From Asterella californica (taxonomy: Eukaryota; Streptophyta; Marchantiopsida; Marchantiales; Aytoniaceae), in contig JAYKYS010000015.1 of the NCBI GenBank assembly GCA_036924285.1, positions 4,092,001 to 4,156,000 on the forward strand: a DNA stretch of 64,000 nucleotides, given 5' to 3'. This document shows positions 10,683 to 22,538 of the stretch, piece by piece. The translations under genes were made by a program, and so were the position numbers. Below the pieces are notes generated by a model that saw only the letters and a program-made list of their open reading frames with translations, was not told the origin of the DNA and made no database searches. The stretch's first letter is position 1, and the number at the start of each line of letters is the position of its first letter.

Positions 10683-12917
10683 GGTTCCGGTCGACTGTGT
10701 TTCTTCGGAACCTCCTCGTTCTTGGTCGAAGTTTTGACTTCAGTGGCCGAAGTACAAAAAATCTTTGGTGCGGGCGAAGTTGATCGTTCTAGGACTTCGG
10801 CCGAAGTTGCATCGGCTTCCTTTGCCGAAGTTCCTGCTCGTGATAACTCCTTCTTCAGGAGTTCGCGGACTTCGTCCGTAATGTCAACTGGTAGTCTTGG
10901 AGGGTTTACACTCTTCAATATTTCTTCTTCTTCTTCCTCAGTATCCTCCTCAACTATTTTCTTCTTGGCTTTCTCCTTTGCCTTCTTTTGCTTGTTCAAC
11001 TCTTTCTTCGATTGAGTCTTTAGAGGTGCTTCTTCCGCCTTCCTCTTCGTCTTGAAAGAGCTTCTGGTGTCCACTTTGCAAACCCAAGTTTCTTCTGGTG
11101 GCCATCCTTCATCTCAAGCGGCTTTTCATTCTTCCAAGTCCACCTTGTGCAGTTGTGCTTCCGTAGGATGTTTTGTTTTGGGATCAAAACAGAACGTCTT
11201 TTCTCTGCGGGTGGGTTAGTACAGTTTGCTGTGGCATTCCTGGTTGATGACACTTTCCACAAAGTACTACGTATCCTAACGATTTCTTTGGGTGAGGGCA
11301 GTTTGGTGACCAATGTTCCAAACTGCCACAATTAAAACAAGACCCATGAGGTGGTGGTTTATTTGCTCTTGGCGGACTCATCAAACATTTCTGAGATACA
11401 TTCAGGGCCCTCTCTCTTGGTGCAAACCTTTGAATTGGTATGGGTTGAATTGGGGTAATTGCTGGCTGTGGTGGGGGTGTATTTGTGTGTACTCCATATA
11501 CTTCGTCCGGAGTTTCCACAAAGAATGAGCTATAATATGATTTGAAAGCTGGCGCCCGTTCAAGCGATTGTGCCTGAAATGTTCTGTTGTTGTTACATTC
11601 TGTTTTAGCATGTCCTGGTTTACCGCACGTCGTACACCATAAGCTTGGACGGTGTGTAGCAGGTGATTTTCTCCTTTCAAGAGATCGTACCATCTGCACT
11701 TTCAGGTCTGCAAACCCTTTAATCATCTCCTCCATAAGTTGATTACTATCCCCTTTTGTTTTGCCCTTCTTTTCCTTCGGATTTCTCTTTTCTTTGGACG
11801 AAGAACTTCGTTTCATTCTTTGTTCTTCTTCGCTCAAAGAAGATGAGCTCTTCGATGAAGATTCTTCGGCTTCGATCGAAGAGGACTCATCATCAAAAGA
11901 TTCTTCGGAGGAAGAGGGTTCTCTGTGACTCTTCTTGTGCTTCTTCCTTCGAGTCGACTTCTCTTCCTTCTTCTCCTTCTTTTCTTTCTTCCCCTTCTCC
12001 TTTTCTTTTATCCATCCTCCTTTACTTCCAAGGGTGGATGCTTCAAATGCTTCTGCTGAAGCAACAACCTCTTCAATGGCGTCCATCTTTCCTCGACGAC
12101 ACCAAATCTTCATTTCAATCGGTAAGTCTATAGCTAGCCATTCTGTAGCTTGATCCATATACTATGGGTTGGCTGTACCCATTCTCGGAATTCTATCCAG
12201 TAGAATGTAAAATCTTTGGACATAATCTTTTAGGCTCTCTTTCTTCCCTCTGACCAGTCTGGTCAGCTTCTCCAACACTTGGCGATTGTACCTAATTTCT
12301 TTGAACCGCTCTAAGAATTTCATCTTCAGCTTGTCCTAAGTATCGATATCTCTTGGTACTCTATTTGCGTGGTTGTACCAACTGCGCGCTCTCTTCATGA
12401 GAAGACTTGGAAAGATCCGCAGACGATCTGGTTCAACATCTTCCTTATTAGTGACAGATTCAAACAATTTAATGTAAGCATCTGCATCCTTATCGTCATC
12501 TGAAGATCCTCCTCTGAACTTTGGGTAACCATGTTTTGTGATGGGTTGACCTGCCATACTTCGAACAAATGGAGCCCTTGGAACTTGAGTTGCTATCTTG
12601 GTAGGGGCTGGAATCGGTGTTGGTACTGCAGCTTGAACAAGGACAGCAGAGTCAATACCCGCAGCAGCACTTGCTTGGGCTTGTCTCTTCTTGAATATGG
12701 ACGGTCTTGTGGTTGGCTGTAAGTAAGGAGCAGTGCTGTCCTTCTGAGCTATTGGAGTTAACGGAAGGAGTTCTCGCACCAGTGCTTGAGGAATAAGTTC
12801 CTGCGCCTGTAAAAGTTCTACTAAGGTAGTAACAACTTCTACTGCCTTAGTTGCAGCTTCTTCATTCGAAGAAGTAAACTGATCTTGATCTGCAGAAGTA
12901 CTTCCTACCTCCGGGTC
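10679..12917 (-). pseudogene. gag: Element I gag (C-terminal two thirds), broken
   Basis: Reading from F1 downwards: a Pro/Ala-rich spacer, then a retrotransposon-gag capsid domain at 12336-12779 (AYIKLFESV, EPDRLRIFPSLLM, ARSWYNH), stopped by TAG near 12336. It continues in pieces to 11184-12158. That stretch has a Lys/Glu/Ser-rich tract of ~110 residues and two intact knuckles, CTTCGKPGHAKTEC and CFNCGSLEHWSPNC. A third knuckle near 11240 begins CGKCHQPG but is thrown out of frame by a one-base loss. A basic/acidic linker at 10679-11074 leads toward protease. Its role was capsid and RNA binding. Confidence 0.8.
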
Positions 12918-13820
12918 TGTAACGACCTATGTTACACACAGGAAGTTTGTCTATTAGTAAGGTGTTTAGTTATAACTAAGTGTTGAGAATGTCTATTTGC
13001 TGCCAAAGTACTTTAAGGAGGTATCAAGTTAGTCATGACTAGCTAAAAGTTAGTTATGGTTAAACTTAGCTGTACTTTTGACAGAATTCAGATATTTGCT
13101 AAAGAGTGAGCACTACTATCTTGTCCTCTTGTCTAAAAGGTAGAAAGGAGGTGGAAAGTATCCCTTATCTCCTTTTTGACTTGATATTAGTGGTTGGATT
13201 AAAGTTGTGGACTTTGTGGGCATTAAAAACAAGAAGAGATTCCACATGTTTCCTTTTTAGTGGGTCCTAGTGTAGAGATTCCTTGAGAATATTCCAAAAT
13301 CCTTCTAGAAGTTGTTGACTTTGAAGGAATAAGCCCATGTGAAAAGGTAAGAAGCCCATGTGATTAATGCTTTTACCTTAAGTAATATCTTAGTAAAACC
13401 CGGTAAAAGTAGTTACGGCTGAGTTACTGGGGGTACCAAAGTAAAAACCTAGAATGTATAAATAGAGGAGTAGAGAAGAGCTCCTCATCCTTGTTTTCAC
13501 ATTGTCGTAATGACAACTTGAGTAATATAGAGAATGTGAGATATTTTTAGCATGTGAGAACTTGAGAGACGTCGTTAGAATGGAGGATTTTAGTTGATGT
13601 GTTTAAGGAGATTTTTAGTTGATAAGTTTGTGGGTGTATGAATGAGTGAACTTAGCATTTTTCCCTTCAAGATTCATGGTGTGCTTCCATCAAAGCCATC
13701 AGAGGTGACCCCTAAGTGAGAGACAGGCCCGACATTTGCAGATTCATCGGTGGCGATCGTGGAGGTTGAGAGATCGGGGGGAGGGGGGTAGTTGATCGAT
13801 AGGACCACGGAGGGTTTACA
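12918..13820 (+). repeat. F1 5' LTR (903 bp)
   Basis: Begins TGTAACGACC and ends GGGTTTACA. It matches the 3' LTR 49550-50469 and the F2 LTR 57880-58803. It lacks 18 bp (around 13280) that both other copies have, so the loss is specific to this copy. It contains a TATA box at 13457-13465. Confidence 0.92.
13457..13465 (+). promoter_or_regulatory. TATA box in F1 5' LTR
   Basis: TATAAATAG is preserved in all three F-family LTRs (13457, 50107, 58473) while the surroundings have drifted. It fits a core promoter whose transcripts would start in the following GAGCTCCTCATCC region. Promoter use is inferred. Confidence 0.7.
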
Positions 13821-13824
13821 TTTT

Positions 13825-13842
13825 TGGTTCCGTCGCCAGGAC
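13825..13842 (+). other. Primer binding site of F1
   Basis: TGGTTCCGTCGCCAGGAC starts four bases after the LTR. The first bases are complementary to the 3' end I recall for plant tRNA-Glu (GGCRACGGAACCA), so tRNA-Glu is my tentative primer. F2 has a more mutated version at 58808. Confidence 0.65.
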
Positions 13843-13865
13843 CTCACTTGAAGGGATCATTGAAA

Positions 13866-15425
13866 ATGTTTAGAGTTCAGTTCTATATTAGACAAAAAGA
13901 GATTATGAGAGAACACATGGAGAGAACGTTGGGAGGAGAGAGAGCTAACGCGATGTTAGCAACATTAGAACCTTTGGTGTATCCCGTAGTGATATATGAA
14001 GCGTTCGAAGTCATTCTTTACATCTTGTTCACTTAGAAAGGGTTTGAGGAGAGTTGAAAGAGGGTGTAACAAGAGTTGTAGAGAAAGGAGGAGAGAAAAG
14101 TTATTAGAGGAGAGAAATTTGTGAGTTTAGAAATTCTGCTCTCTGGAAAATTTGTACAGTCGCTGTCAAATTTTCTGGGAATTTTATTTTCCTGAGAAAC
14201 TTTCCAGTGTTTTAGATTGGCTAATAACCTATCTAGGACAAAAGAAATCATAGGAAAAGGTGGTCTAGAGAAGGAGCAATGAATTTTCAAAGTTGAGGGG
14301 GTTTATTCGTGAGAGTTGAGGAATTCTGTTCTCCGGAAAAAGTTTACAATCAGTGTCAGATTTTCTGTGAATTTTATTTTCCTGAGAAACTTTCCAGTGT
14401 TTTAGAGTGGCTGATAAGCTATCCAGGACAAAAGAAATCATGAGAAGATGAGGTCTGAAGAGGGAGAAAGAAATTTTCAAAGTGGAGGGGGTTGACAACC
14501 ATGAGAGAAGCGAAAATATACAAATTTCAGTTCTCTGAAAATTTGTACAGTCATCACCATCTCTTCTGATTAGGGAAGTTTCTGTTGAAACTTCATGATT
14601 TAGTAGCTTGGAGGTTGAGCTAATGGAGACCACAAAAATCTTGGAGAGATCTCTTACCAACTAAGAGATATACGTTTCGACATACAAGGAGGTCTTGACG
14701 ATACGTCATGGGGAATCCAGTTCGAGTGTCAAGGTTGAAGAAGAGACATTTGGGAGTTAGAATGGAGACGAAAAGGCCAACGTTAAGTATAGAGGCGTTG
14801 CGATCAAGCACCTATTGCAGTTGGGGTGTCATTTTTGCTTTATACAAAGAAGCTTCTGCGAGCATCGGCGTAGATGTGAAGAAAGTTGAGTTCAAAGTAT
14901 CATTCACTGTGGAGGTCAACGGTGGTGCCAAGACCGTTTGTCCCAACAACGATGTCTACTGCCACCTCTGATTTTCATGCCGAGCTGAAGAGCATCACCG
15001 ATACTCTTGCGGATCTCAAGATAAACGTGGTGCAGTTACGAGAATGGAGGAACAAAGGTGGAGGAGGAAGTCAAAGAGGTTATGACAACAATCCCAACCG
15101 AGGAAATCAAGGTAACTTTGGAGGCAACCAAGGTAACGTTGGAGGAATCACTTGTTGGACGTGTGGAGGTTCTCATTTCCAGCGAAATTGTCTTAACAAT
15201 GGAGCAAGAGGTGCCGAAGCTATCAGAATGAATGTGGGTGGAAGAAATCCATCACAAGGACGAGACAAGGGGGTGGCTACTATCGATGTCGTGCGAGATC
15301 CCATCTACGAAAAAAGGAGAGAGTTCAAACTCTTCTCATGCACCGGTGGAGCTTTTAGCTCAAGAAATGAAAAGAAGTCGATTTTCTGATGAACCGATTT
15401 TCATGGAGGAGTCAGCAAGTAGAAG
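13866..15425 (+). pseudogene. gag: F1 gag, broken and lacking the capsid core
   Basis: The start ATG is at 13866 (MFRVQFYIRQKEIM), matching F2 at 58850. After ~57 codons the frame is closed by TAG. A repeated ~190-bp region (14090-14600) follows, and then a junction near 14922 where ~1.6 kb present in F2 (59898-61512) is missing; that piece holds the capsid-like region. The 3' part, 14886-15389, keeps a Gly/Asn-rich tract and the knuckle CWTCGGSHFQRNC, spaced CX2CX3HX4C, one residue shorter than normal. G interrupts at 15425/15426. It is not translatable as one protein. Confidence 0.8.
14090..14610 (+). repeat. Tandem ~190-bp repeats inside F gag
   Basis: CCTGAGAAACTTTCCAGTGT occurs at 14191 and again at 14381, with similar flanks (AGGACAAAAGAAATCAT; ATTTTCAAAGT). 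A third, more diverged unit follows to about 14610. F2 has the same array at 59090-59600, so the duplication predates both insertions and is probably a coding repeat of the family gag. Confidence 0.7.
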
Positions 15426-16560
15426 TGTGGTGCCCACAAATTACAGGATGCACGAATTTTTGAAATTTTTAAGAATAATAACTTGTTTGTATAACTGAAG
15501 AAGCGTTGTTACTTAAGGTTACGTCTTCCTTAACAGGAAGATGATCTTAAGAGCTGTTTGTAATAAGAAGTTGACTTCTTCGGAAGACGACTGTCTTCGG
15601 AAGAGCGTCTTCTCGGTGGTGTCTTCGGAAAACGGAAGACGGCGGAAGATGAGAAGACGGTGGAAGACACCTGTCTTCCAAAAGACAGCGACCGCGAAGG
15701 ACCAACCACGAGTTTTCGGGTAAGACAGTAGGTGTACCTACTGGGGCGCACCGAATAGGTAGGTAGGTCAGGAAGACACCCAAGGTCGAGAACCCCTAAT
15801 CTGCGGGGAAGATGCGTGAGGAAGCACATTAGGCGCATTCAACTTCCTGCAGCACAGCGCGCTTGAGAAGATCGATTGAGAGAGTGAGCTTCACGAGCTA
15901 GCATTGAGAGAGGAATCGAGTAAGACATCGTGGTAGGAGAGAACAAGTTGATAGCTAGGCGAAGGGTGAAATCGAATCGCTAGAGCACAAACAGCAGAGA
16001 GAGCGAAGGCGTTTCTGTGGAGCTTCCGAGAAGTTGACAGTGGAGAGTGGCGAGTAGAAGCGAAAGGGAAATCAAGGTGTGGACCGAAATTGACAGCAGG
16101 CGCAGTCGAGAGGAGTCGCATTGGAAGCTAGTACAAGAGCCAGAAGCGTGCGGAGGTCGAAGGTAACTCGGGGAGCCGAAGAAGACTGTAGAGGTTCTTT
16201 CCCCTGTTCTTTCCCCTTCTCACCTCTTCTCGCCATTGTCTGGTACTCCCCGCGCTTCCTTGATTGTGTGCAGGCAGCATGATCGATCACCCCCACCCCC
16301 CATTCTTTCTATTTGAGACATTGGGCGTAGAAGCGCTGCCCAATTTCTGTCAAGACATCTCCTTGCTTCTTCCCGAGCTCAATTCGAGCTTCCCTACTCC
16401 TAGTCTTCAAATTGGAGACCCCAACTATCAATTTCTCTACCCTACTACCTCTCTACCCCCGAAACTTGGAACAGAAGACGATTCGGAAGATGGGAACATC
16501 TTCGGAAGACGCTTCTTAAACTTGACTGTCTTCGGAAGACCGTCTTCGGAAGACTGCTCC
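15426..16560 (+). repeat. G LTR, left piece
   Basis: Runs from the LTR start to an abrupt join with E2 RT sequence at about 16560. It is rich in GTCTTC/GAAGAC around 15580-15680 and 16480-16560. Apart from short chance frames I see no gene here. The E2 RT frame reads into it, making a chimeric tail of ~37 codons that has no family support. Confidence 0.75.
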
Positions 16561-18269
16561 ATCGTCTCGTGATGTTCTTGCCGCCAAGTAAACCTCTTTC
16601 CCTTCCTCAGAAGTGCATATAGAGGCTCGGCAATGTGTGCATAATGAGGAATACTCACACGAAAGAACACACAAGCTCCTAAGAATCGACGAACCTCAGT
16701 GGTGTTGGTACAGTCTGCTATCCTTGCTATAGCATCTACCTTCTCTGGGTTCGGCCGTCTTCCAAAAGTACCGCATAAGTGACCAACCACCACTATCTCT
16801 GACATTCCAAAACGAGATTTGGTACCTGACAGAGTGAGGTGTACCTCTTCCAAGCGCATCAAAATCTTCTCCACATCTCGGATGTGGTCTGCAACGAACT
16901 TTCTGCAACCATTAGCAGTCATAGTTTCGTCCTTGTCCTCCACCGGACATCCTTTCATGGGGATATCATCAAGAAATGAGATAGTGACCTCAGATACAAA
17001 CTCTCGTAACACCTTATGCATCGCGTTTTGCATATGAGCTACTGAGTTTGTCGCACCCTGAGGAAGAGTACACATCCGCATCAACCCCAAAGGTGTACGC
17101 ATGGTAGTCAAGTCTCTACTCTCCAAAGCAAGCTGAAACTGATCATAACCTGAAAACAGATCTCCAATAGAATAGATAGATCTTCCAGCAAATGCCTCGG
17201 CTACTTCATCAACCACAGGTCCTGTTCCAACATTTCGAATCGTGATGTTGTTAGCAGGCTGTAAGTCTTGGATGAAGCGTAAAGCTCCTGTCTTCTTAGG
17301 TACTGTGAACCATCGGCTAGAGTACGGAGCCATAGATGGTTCAAGAATACCCATCCGCATCCTCTCCTTCAGTAACTCAATAACCTTCGGTAGCAAGGCA
17401 CGAGGGACTGGAATCGGTTTCAAGTCCCAAGGTACGTGAGGAACTGTGAAGATAACCATCGGAGCTATCACACTAGGATCCACACAACCAATCTCTCCAG
17501 CTGAGAAAAAAAATGCCTTACCATGGCTAACTATCATCTGCTCGAAAGCTTATTTCTCCACTTTAGTCAAGAAGCCACCCCCTCCTATCTGGAGCTGCTC
17601 GAGTGTCTCTTGAGTAAACTTGTGTCCTATCTGTTTAGGATCTCTCAGTACAGGCTCAGTGGCCGCTAACTCCATCTGCTGTCGTGAATCAACAGGTAAC
17701 TGGGTCGCCACTGGCTTCACCTTCTTCGCTACAGTTTTGTATTTGGTGTGAACCTCTGCTTCTTCACGAGAGCCACACCAGCAGATTGCATCCTTCCATC
17801 CACTCTCCAGTCTCGGATGAGGACGAGATTGCAAGCACGAGGCAACCTCCTCATAGACCTTACGAGAGTGGATAGGGATCACCACCCTTCCTCCCATCTG
17901 CTCCATCAACCTATCTACATCATCCAGCCAATGAACAAAAGACTGTACACCTACAAACTCCTCGTAAACACCAGAAATCATCTCAACTTCACTCAGAACT
18001 CCTGTACAATGCAGATTTTCTGCATACTTCTCCATCTGCCTCCTACTCTTCTCAGTCAAATCCTCTACTCGCGTGAACTCACTCCAATCATCAGAACTGA
18101 AAGTCATCAAACCTGATTTCCAACTATGTACAGTGTAGTCATTTTCAGAATCTTGAGCAACCTCTTCATCAGTCTGCTGTGACCCCACAGGCTGCTCAAG
18201 CGGGATCATAGTAGTATCAGATCCATCACTCTTGATATCCCGTCCTACAAGAGTGGTTTCAGAAAATCC
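16561..18269 (-). pseudogene. pol: E2 pol: leader and reverse transcriptase, truncated
   Basis: From the heptamer the pol frame runs GFSETTLVGRDI, then an uncharacterised ~230-residue leader (17550-18209) ending in GHKFTQETLEQLQIGG. A TAA near 17548 breaks the frame. It resumes with RT (16561-17537): SSRWFTVPKKTGALRFIQDL, YSIGDLFSGYDQFQLA, MCTLPQGATNSVAHM and the catalytic FLDDIP with the Asp-Asp codons at 16975-16980. The connection region FLGACVFF and KGKRFTW follow, then truncation at ~16560. RNase H and integrase are lost. Confidence 0.85.
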
Positions 18270-20797
18270 TTGCTCCTATAGATAGGAGAATCTCTCAGAG
18301 TCTGTCTGTTTCGTTCGTGGTTTGTACGAACGGTCAAAAACTGCACAGAACGTCTATCATCTGGACTACGGATCCTAGCATAGTGAGATCCATCATCCAT
18401 CACCTTCGTCTCCATTCTAACTGCGGTGATATAAGGCTGACCAAGAATCATAGGATAAGAAGCAGAAGATTGCACGAAGAAGTGCTGATCTACCTCTACA
18501 TCACCCAGCTTCACTCTCACGTTGGGACAAGCGCCGTATAACTCACCCTTCTGGTTGTTTGCAGCTCGTAGCACCCAACCATGGTTCAGTTCGATAGGCC
18601 ACTGTCCTCTCTCGTACACTTCTCGTGACATGATGTTGATCTCAGAACCGTGATCAACTAACGCAGCAACAGGTTCAAGACTTCCAAGGCGAACTCGTGT
18701 AGCAGTCGTAGCACGAGCTCAGTGTCTCTTCCTGAAGTCACTATCAGTAGCTGGACTCTCCTCGCCAGCTTCATCATCATCGAACTCAGCAGTGTTGGTA
18801 CCAGCAACCAACGCTTCTTGCTGGTACTCTGTATCATCAGCCTCCTGAAAATGCACCTTGCCGAACTCCGCATCATTCACAGAAGCTCCTATAACATCTA
18901 TCATCTGACTTTCTACTTGCTCGGACATCACCTGTCTCTTGCGTTTGATGATGTCGATGATTAGTTCGTGAAACTCCCTCTTCGCAATACCAAGAACCTC
19001 CCGAAGAGAAAACTCGATTCGCGCGTCAAGTATTCTCTGCTCCAAGATGCTCTTGAGATCCGTAGAAGTCTCGATATCTGCTGCCAACTTGTAAGCCGGT
19101 CCTTTCCCCTTCTCTTGGGCAGTGAACCGTCTACCAGCAGTCGTTGGCTCCTGCTGGGATCTCTGCACGTCCTCCATCGGACCTGGTGTAGGTGGAGGAG
19201 CTGCAGAAGTAGACGGGATGTCTTCTGGAGGAGCTGCTCGTCTCCTCGTGACCCTCCGTCTATCTCCAGTCTCCTCTGGAACTCCAGTATCAAGTTCAGA
19301 GGCTTCTCGCCGCCTCTTCTCCTCCACAGAAGCATCCTGCCAGTGAACGTGTCTATCCACGTCCAAGAATGCTTTGATAGACGCAGCATCAACAGGATCT
19401 CCCCACCCTGTGACCCTATGGATAGTTTCTGCTCCTCTCTTCAGTACTTCAGAAGGTACTTGAGCAGTTTTCTTCTCAGCAGTCCTATCTAACAACGTAG
19501 GACTAGAAGAAACTTCAATGTGACCGGCATATACATCAGGATTTACCGATGGTGCCATTAATGCATGTACAGTTGCAGCAGCTGTAATCTGAGGCAAACT
19601 TCTCATGCCTCCTCGTCCAAACTGCGTGTTTAGCTGCTCTCCAGTAGAAGAAAGGTGCAGCCTACCGTTCTGGTAGCGAACCACACCATCTCGCAGAGCA
19701 GCCGTAAGCTCTTGACAGTCCCCTCGAAAATGATCTTGACTGTCACACCAGATACATCTACGAATAGGAGCACCTCCTGGACGTGCAGCAGCAGGCGCCG
19801 GCGGCTGCTCTCTCTGCAATCCAGCTAGCTCCACCTTCAGTTCTCTCATCTGCCGAATCAGATCTTCGATCTGGTTCTGCTGTCCATGGTTCTCTGCAGG
19901 TCTCTGAACCGGTGCCCTTTGTGCAGGAACTGGAGCCACTGGTATCAAAGGTACTGCAGCCGGTACAACAGGTCTAGGAGCCGGAGCCAGAGGTTGCTGT
20001 ACTTGAGGAGCAGTGCGAGGTTGAGCGGTCACTTCTGCAAGCGGACGTCCTCCCACAGCCACTCTTCCACGCCTTTGTCTCGTCAATACAGCAACAGCAT
20101 CCTCAACTCTTCCCCAATCCATAGTAACTCCTCCTTCAGCCGATCGGTCAGCCAACATAAAGCATAACCGATCTGCCGTAGCATCATCGGTAGCTTGCAG
20201 AAAAAGTTCAGTTCTCCTAGCATCTAGAGTTATGCGCTCTAGAGTTGAGAGTTGTCGGTATCTCCGATCAAACTCTCTCAACATCTCATTCAGATTCATC
20301 ATACGACCAGGTTGCTGCTCAACCCAGTCCAGAAACGTTCTTCTAGTGACTCTCTCTGAATCTTCTTCGAGAAACTCCTCTTGAAGAGATCGTTCGAAAC
20401 TCATCCAGACACATAGATTTCTTCTCTGTACATCCCTAACCTGGTCCCGCAACTCAGGGATTACAGCTAACTCAAAACTGGTTATCATCTCTATATCCGT
20501 AACTCTAACCAGCTCCATCTCTCCTCTGTATTCACGCAGATACCTAGAAATATCTCTACCCTCAAATCTGCCACATCTATTAACTATCGCTTGCAAAGCT
20601 TTGGTAGATTTCAACTCACCCCCTCCAACGATCGGATGCTGTTGGACCAGGGCCGCAAGCGTCTTCAGGATCTCAGCTGTATCGAGACCAGATGCAGATG
20701 TCGCAGCAGTCGCAGGTGCAACAGCAGGTGCTGCAGCAAACGTAGATGCAGCAGCCGTTGAGGTAGCACCAGCAGCGCTTCTGCTCTTCCGATCCAT
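18245..20797 (-). pseudogene. gag-pro: E2 gag-protease, one nonsense codon
   Basis: The ATG at 20797 (MDRKSRS) aligns with the E3 start; the open frame extends 12 codons further upstream without ATG. Order: Ala-rich N-terminus, helical gag region, Pro/Val/Ala linker, knuckle CIWCDSQDHFRGDC, conserved linker FSLREVLGIAKREFHELII, then protease with ALVDHGSEINIM and ILGQPYITAVRMETKV. The only break I find is TGA near 18719, where E3 and E4 have Trp (RKRH*ARATT). The Asp of DHGS is retained. Apart from that stop this is a near-complete polyprotein. Confidence 0.88.
18263..18269 (-). promoter_or_regulatory. Putative -1 frameshift heptamer, E2
   Basis: Minus-strand G GAT TTT in gag phase. The gag frame stops at 18245-18247 (TAG), and the pol frame one base back is open from a TAG two codons upstream. 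The arrangement matches E1, E3 and E4. Programmed shifting is inferred. Confidence 0.68.
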
Positions 20798-20847
20798 CTT
20801 CTTCTTCGTCTTAGAACTCAACTCCACGATCAATCACCCCAAGAAGC

Positions 20848-20865
20848 CTCTCAGTGGAAGCACCA
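20848..20865 (-). other. Primer binding site of E2
   Basis: Minus-strand TGGTGCTTCCACTGAGAG lies seven bases inside the LTR border and is the same as in E3. It implies a tRNA whose acceptor stem starts GCTTCCA; tRNA-Thr is the first one I would test. It differs from the E1/E4 site. Confidence 0.6.
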
Positions 20866-20872
20866 GATTGTA

Positions 20873-22538
20873 TGTCGAGGCGAGAGTTTCCTGGGAAGGG
20901 CGAACCTTCTAGCTGTGATACGATCGTGAAGCGGAGGACGAAAAAATCACACACGAAATACGGACCGCAAGGAAACAAACCACCACGTTCTCGATCTAGC
21001 CAAGATAAAACACACGGCGTGCAAGTAGATCTTCAACTCCAGGTCAATCAGATTGCAAAGCTCACGTTCAGCAACTCAGAATATCAGAAAACTGCTCCTG
21101 TGAAGCACCAGCGCGTTCACCTAGAAGCTTCCCGTTTTCTATTCAGAAAGATACACGTACAAGTTCTTGGTCTCCTCTCTACTCGATTCTGCTCTCTACT
21201 CTCAATCCCTCGATATCAAAACTCTGATCAGACAGAAGTTCTCTTCAGACGTAACCTCTGTAAAATCTTCTTCTCAGTTCTACTGTTTTTCTTTACTCGA
21301 TAGCTTCCGCACGGTAAACTCTCTCCGGAGTACACCCCTCTGGGTTTTCCTCCATCCTACGCATCCTTCACTGTCACCTCGCAGAGGTAAAAGATACCCT
21401 AAACAGATGGCAGCAGAAAATTAAATCACTGATAATATATCTACACGTAAGAAGACTATTTCACTAAGCTTCGCAGATTCATCTGTACGGACGGTCGCCG
21501 ACTTGGCTGTACAGTCAGCATCTGACACCTCCACTCGAAGTAACTCCGCCACGGCTACCTCTGGCCACCGGAATCACCTCGTTCTGACACATGGAGCCCG
21601 AGTTATCACCATTGTCGTCTTCCGGCCCCCTTAAACTTTGAAGTACCGTAAGTATTGTCTCAGGTATCAGTTTCACTTGATTTTTCGACCCAAGTGAATA
21701 ATATTTCGAACTCTACATTTTTCTACAAAAGAATTGGTACCGACTTGGAGTATCTTTGATGCCATCTCGCTACCCAAGGACTTAGAGGGCCGCAACCGAA
21801 TTCGTACTAATTACCCCGCCAACCCGAAGGTGAGAGGTCCATTTCGAAACCCGGTGGTAATCTCCCTCTAGCATCCACACTAGGTGACTGCACTAGTGCA
21901 GGGGTAGACGGAGGCGTCCCGCATTCACGGTACGTTTAAGGGACATCTAGTGTCCCGCCCTAGGCAACTTGGTGCCCCTCATATTTCTCCGAAGGGGCTA
22001 GCCTACTCCAAGCCGGTTGTGAGTCTGAAGGGATTTGATCCGGAGACCTCCTCCCTACAAGTTTCTCAGCTACACCACGGAAACTGATCTCACAACTGGT
22101 TTTGAAGACCAGTTTCTAAGCTAATATGCTAGAAAGCTGCGGTATTTCGTCTTTCCTTTGCTAACACGAAGTGCCATAACTTTCTCTAGACATGCTCTTT
22201 TTGTACATTTCGAATTTTAAACAAATACTGCATACTACAATCTACATGAGAAAAATCTAAAAAGTATTTTTCGAACTCACTCTGATTTATGGTAAATTTC
22301 CCGGTATCAGAAATCTTGTAGAAGAACCTCAAGTAACTTTTCGCCTGCAACTCCGTTTGCAACTTTTGAACATACCACGGTGATCAGCGCGACAAGACCT
22401 ACGCCGTGGTGTTTTCAGATTTTCGAATGCTCACTTCCTCCAGAATCGACTTCTCTGAGGTCTTAACTTCGCTCAAAGAGACTAACTTCAAACTGAGAGG
22501 TGAATTATTCACTATGTGGAATAATTCACATCACGACA
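20873..22538 (-). repeat. E2 5' LTR (about 1.67 kb)
   Basis: The plus strand begins TGTCGAGG (20873; TGTATGTCGAGG from 20869 is an alternative) and ends ATCACGACA at 22538, keeping TGTCG/CGACA termini like E3. It carries a tRNA-like block at 22030-22080 and a related GGGCGGGACA...TGTCCCTTAA segment at ~21940-21965. I see no ORF of note. Confidence 0.8.
22030..22080 (-). repeat. tRNA/SINE-like module in E2 LTR
   Basis: The minus strand has an A-box-like GTGTAGCTGAG (plus 22061-22078) and, ~30 bases on, a B-box-like GGATCAAATCC (22031-22041). The E3 LTR has the equivalent pair at the same distance from the LTR start. It does not fold into a full tRNA by eye, so a tRNA-derived SINE remnant is more likely than a tRNA gene. 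Confidence 0.4.

Larger units (their letters stand above)
16561..22538 (-). mobile_element. Gypsy element E2, 3'-truncated, inserted in E3 integrase
   Basis: Minus strand: 5' LTR 22538 to ~20873, PBS 20848-20865, gag-protease 20797-18245, heptamer 18263-18269, pol to 16561. It entered the E3 integrase at 22538/22539, where the E3 reading is cut; the adjoining 4 bp are ACGC. The 3' half of E2 and the 3' part of E3 are both absent, and E2 RT joins G directly, so one deletion removed them together. Confidence 0.85.

Noticed and set aside
16437..16560. C-terminal 37-40 codons of the E2 RT open frame as real protein
   Set aside because: They are translated G LTR sequence past the deletion junction.
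18968..19492. 174-codon plus-strand frame
   Set aside because: Antisense shadow of the E2 gag-protease coding strand; no domain of its own.
22030..22080. Functional tRNA gene on the minus strand
   Set aside because: A- and B-box-like words are present, but I cannot fold acceptor, D and anticodon stems; treated as SINE-like.
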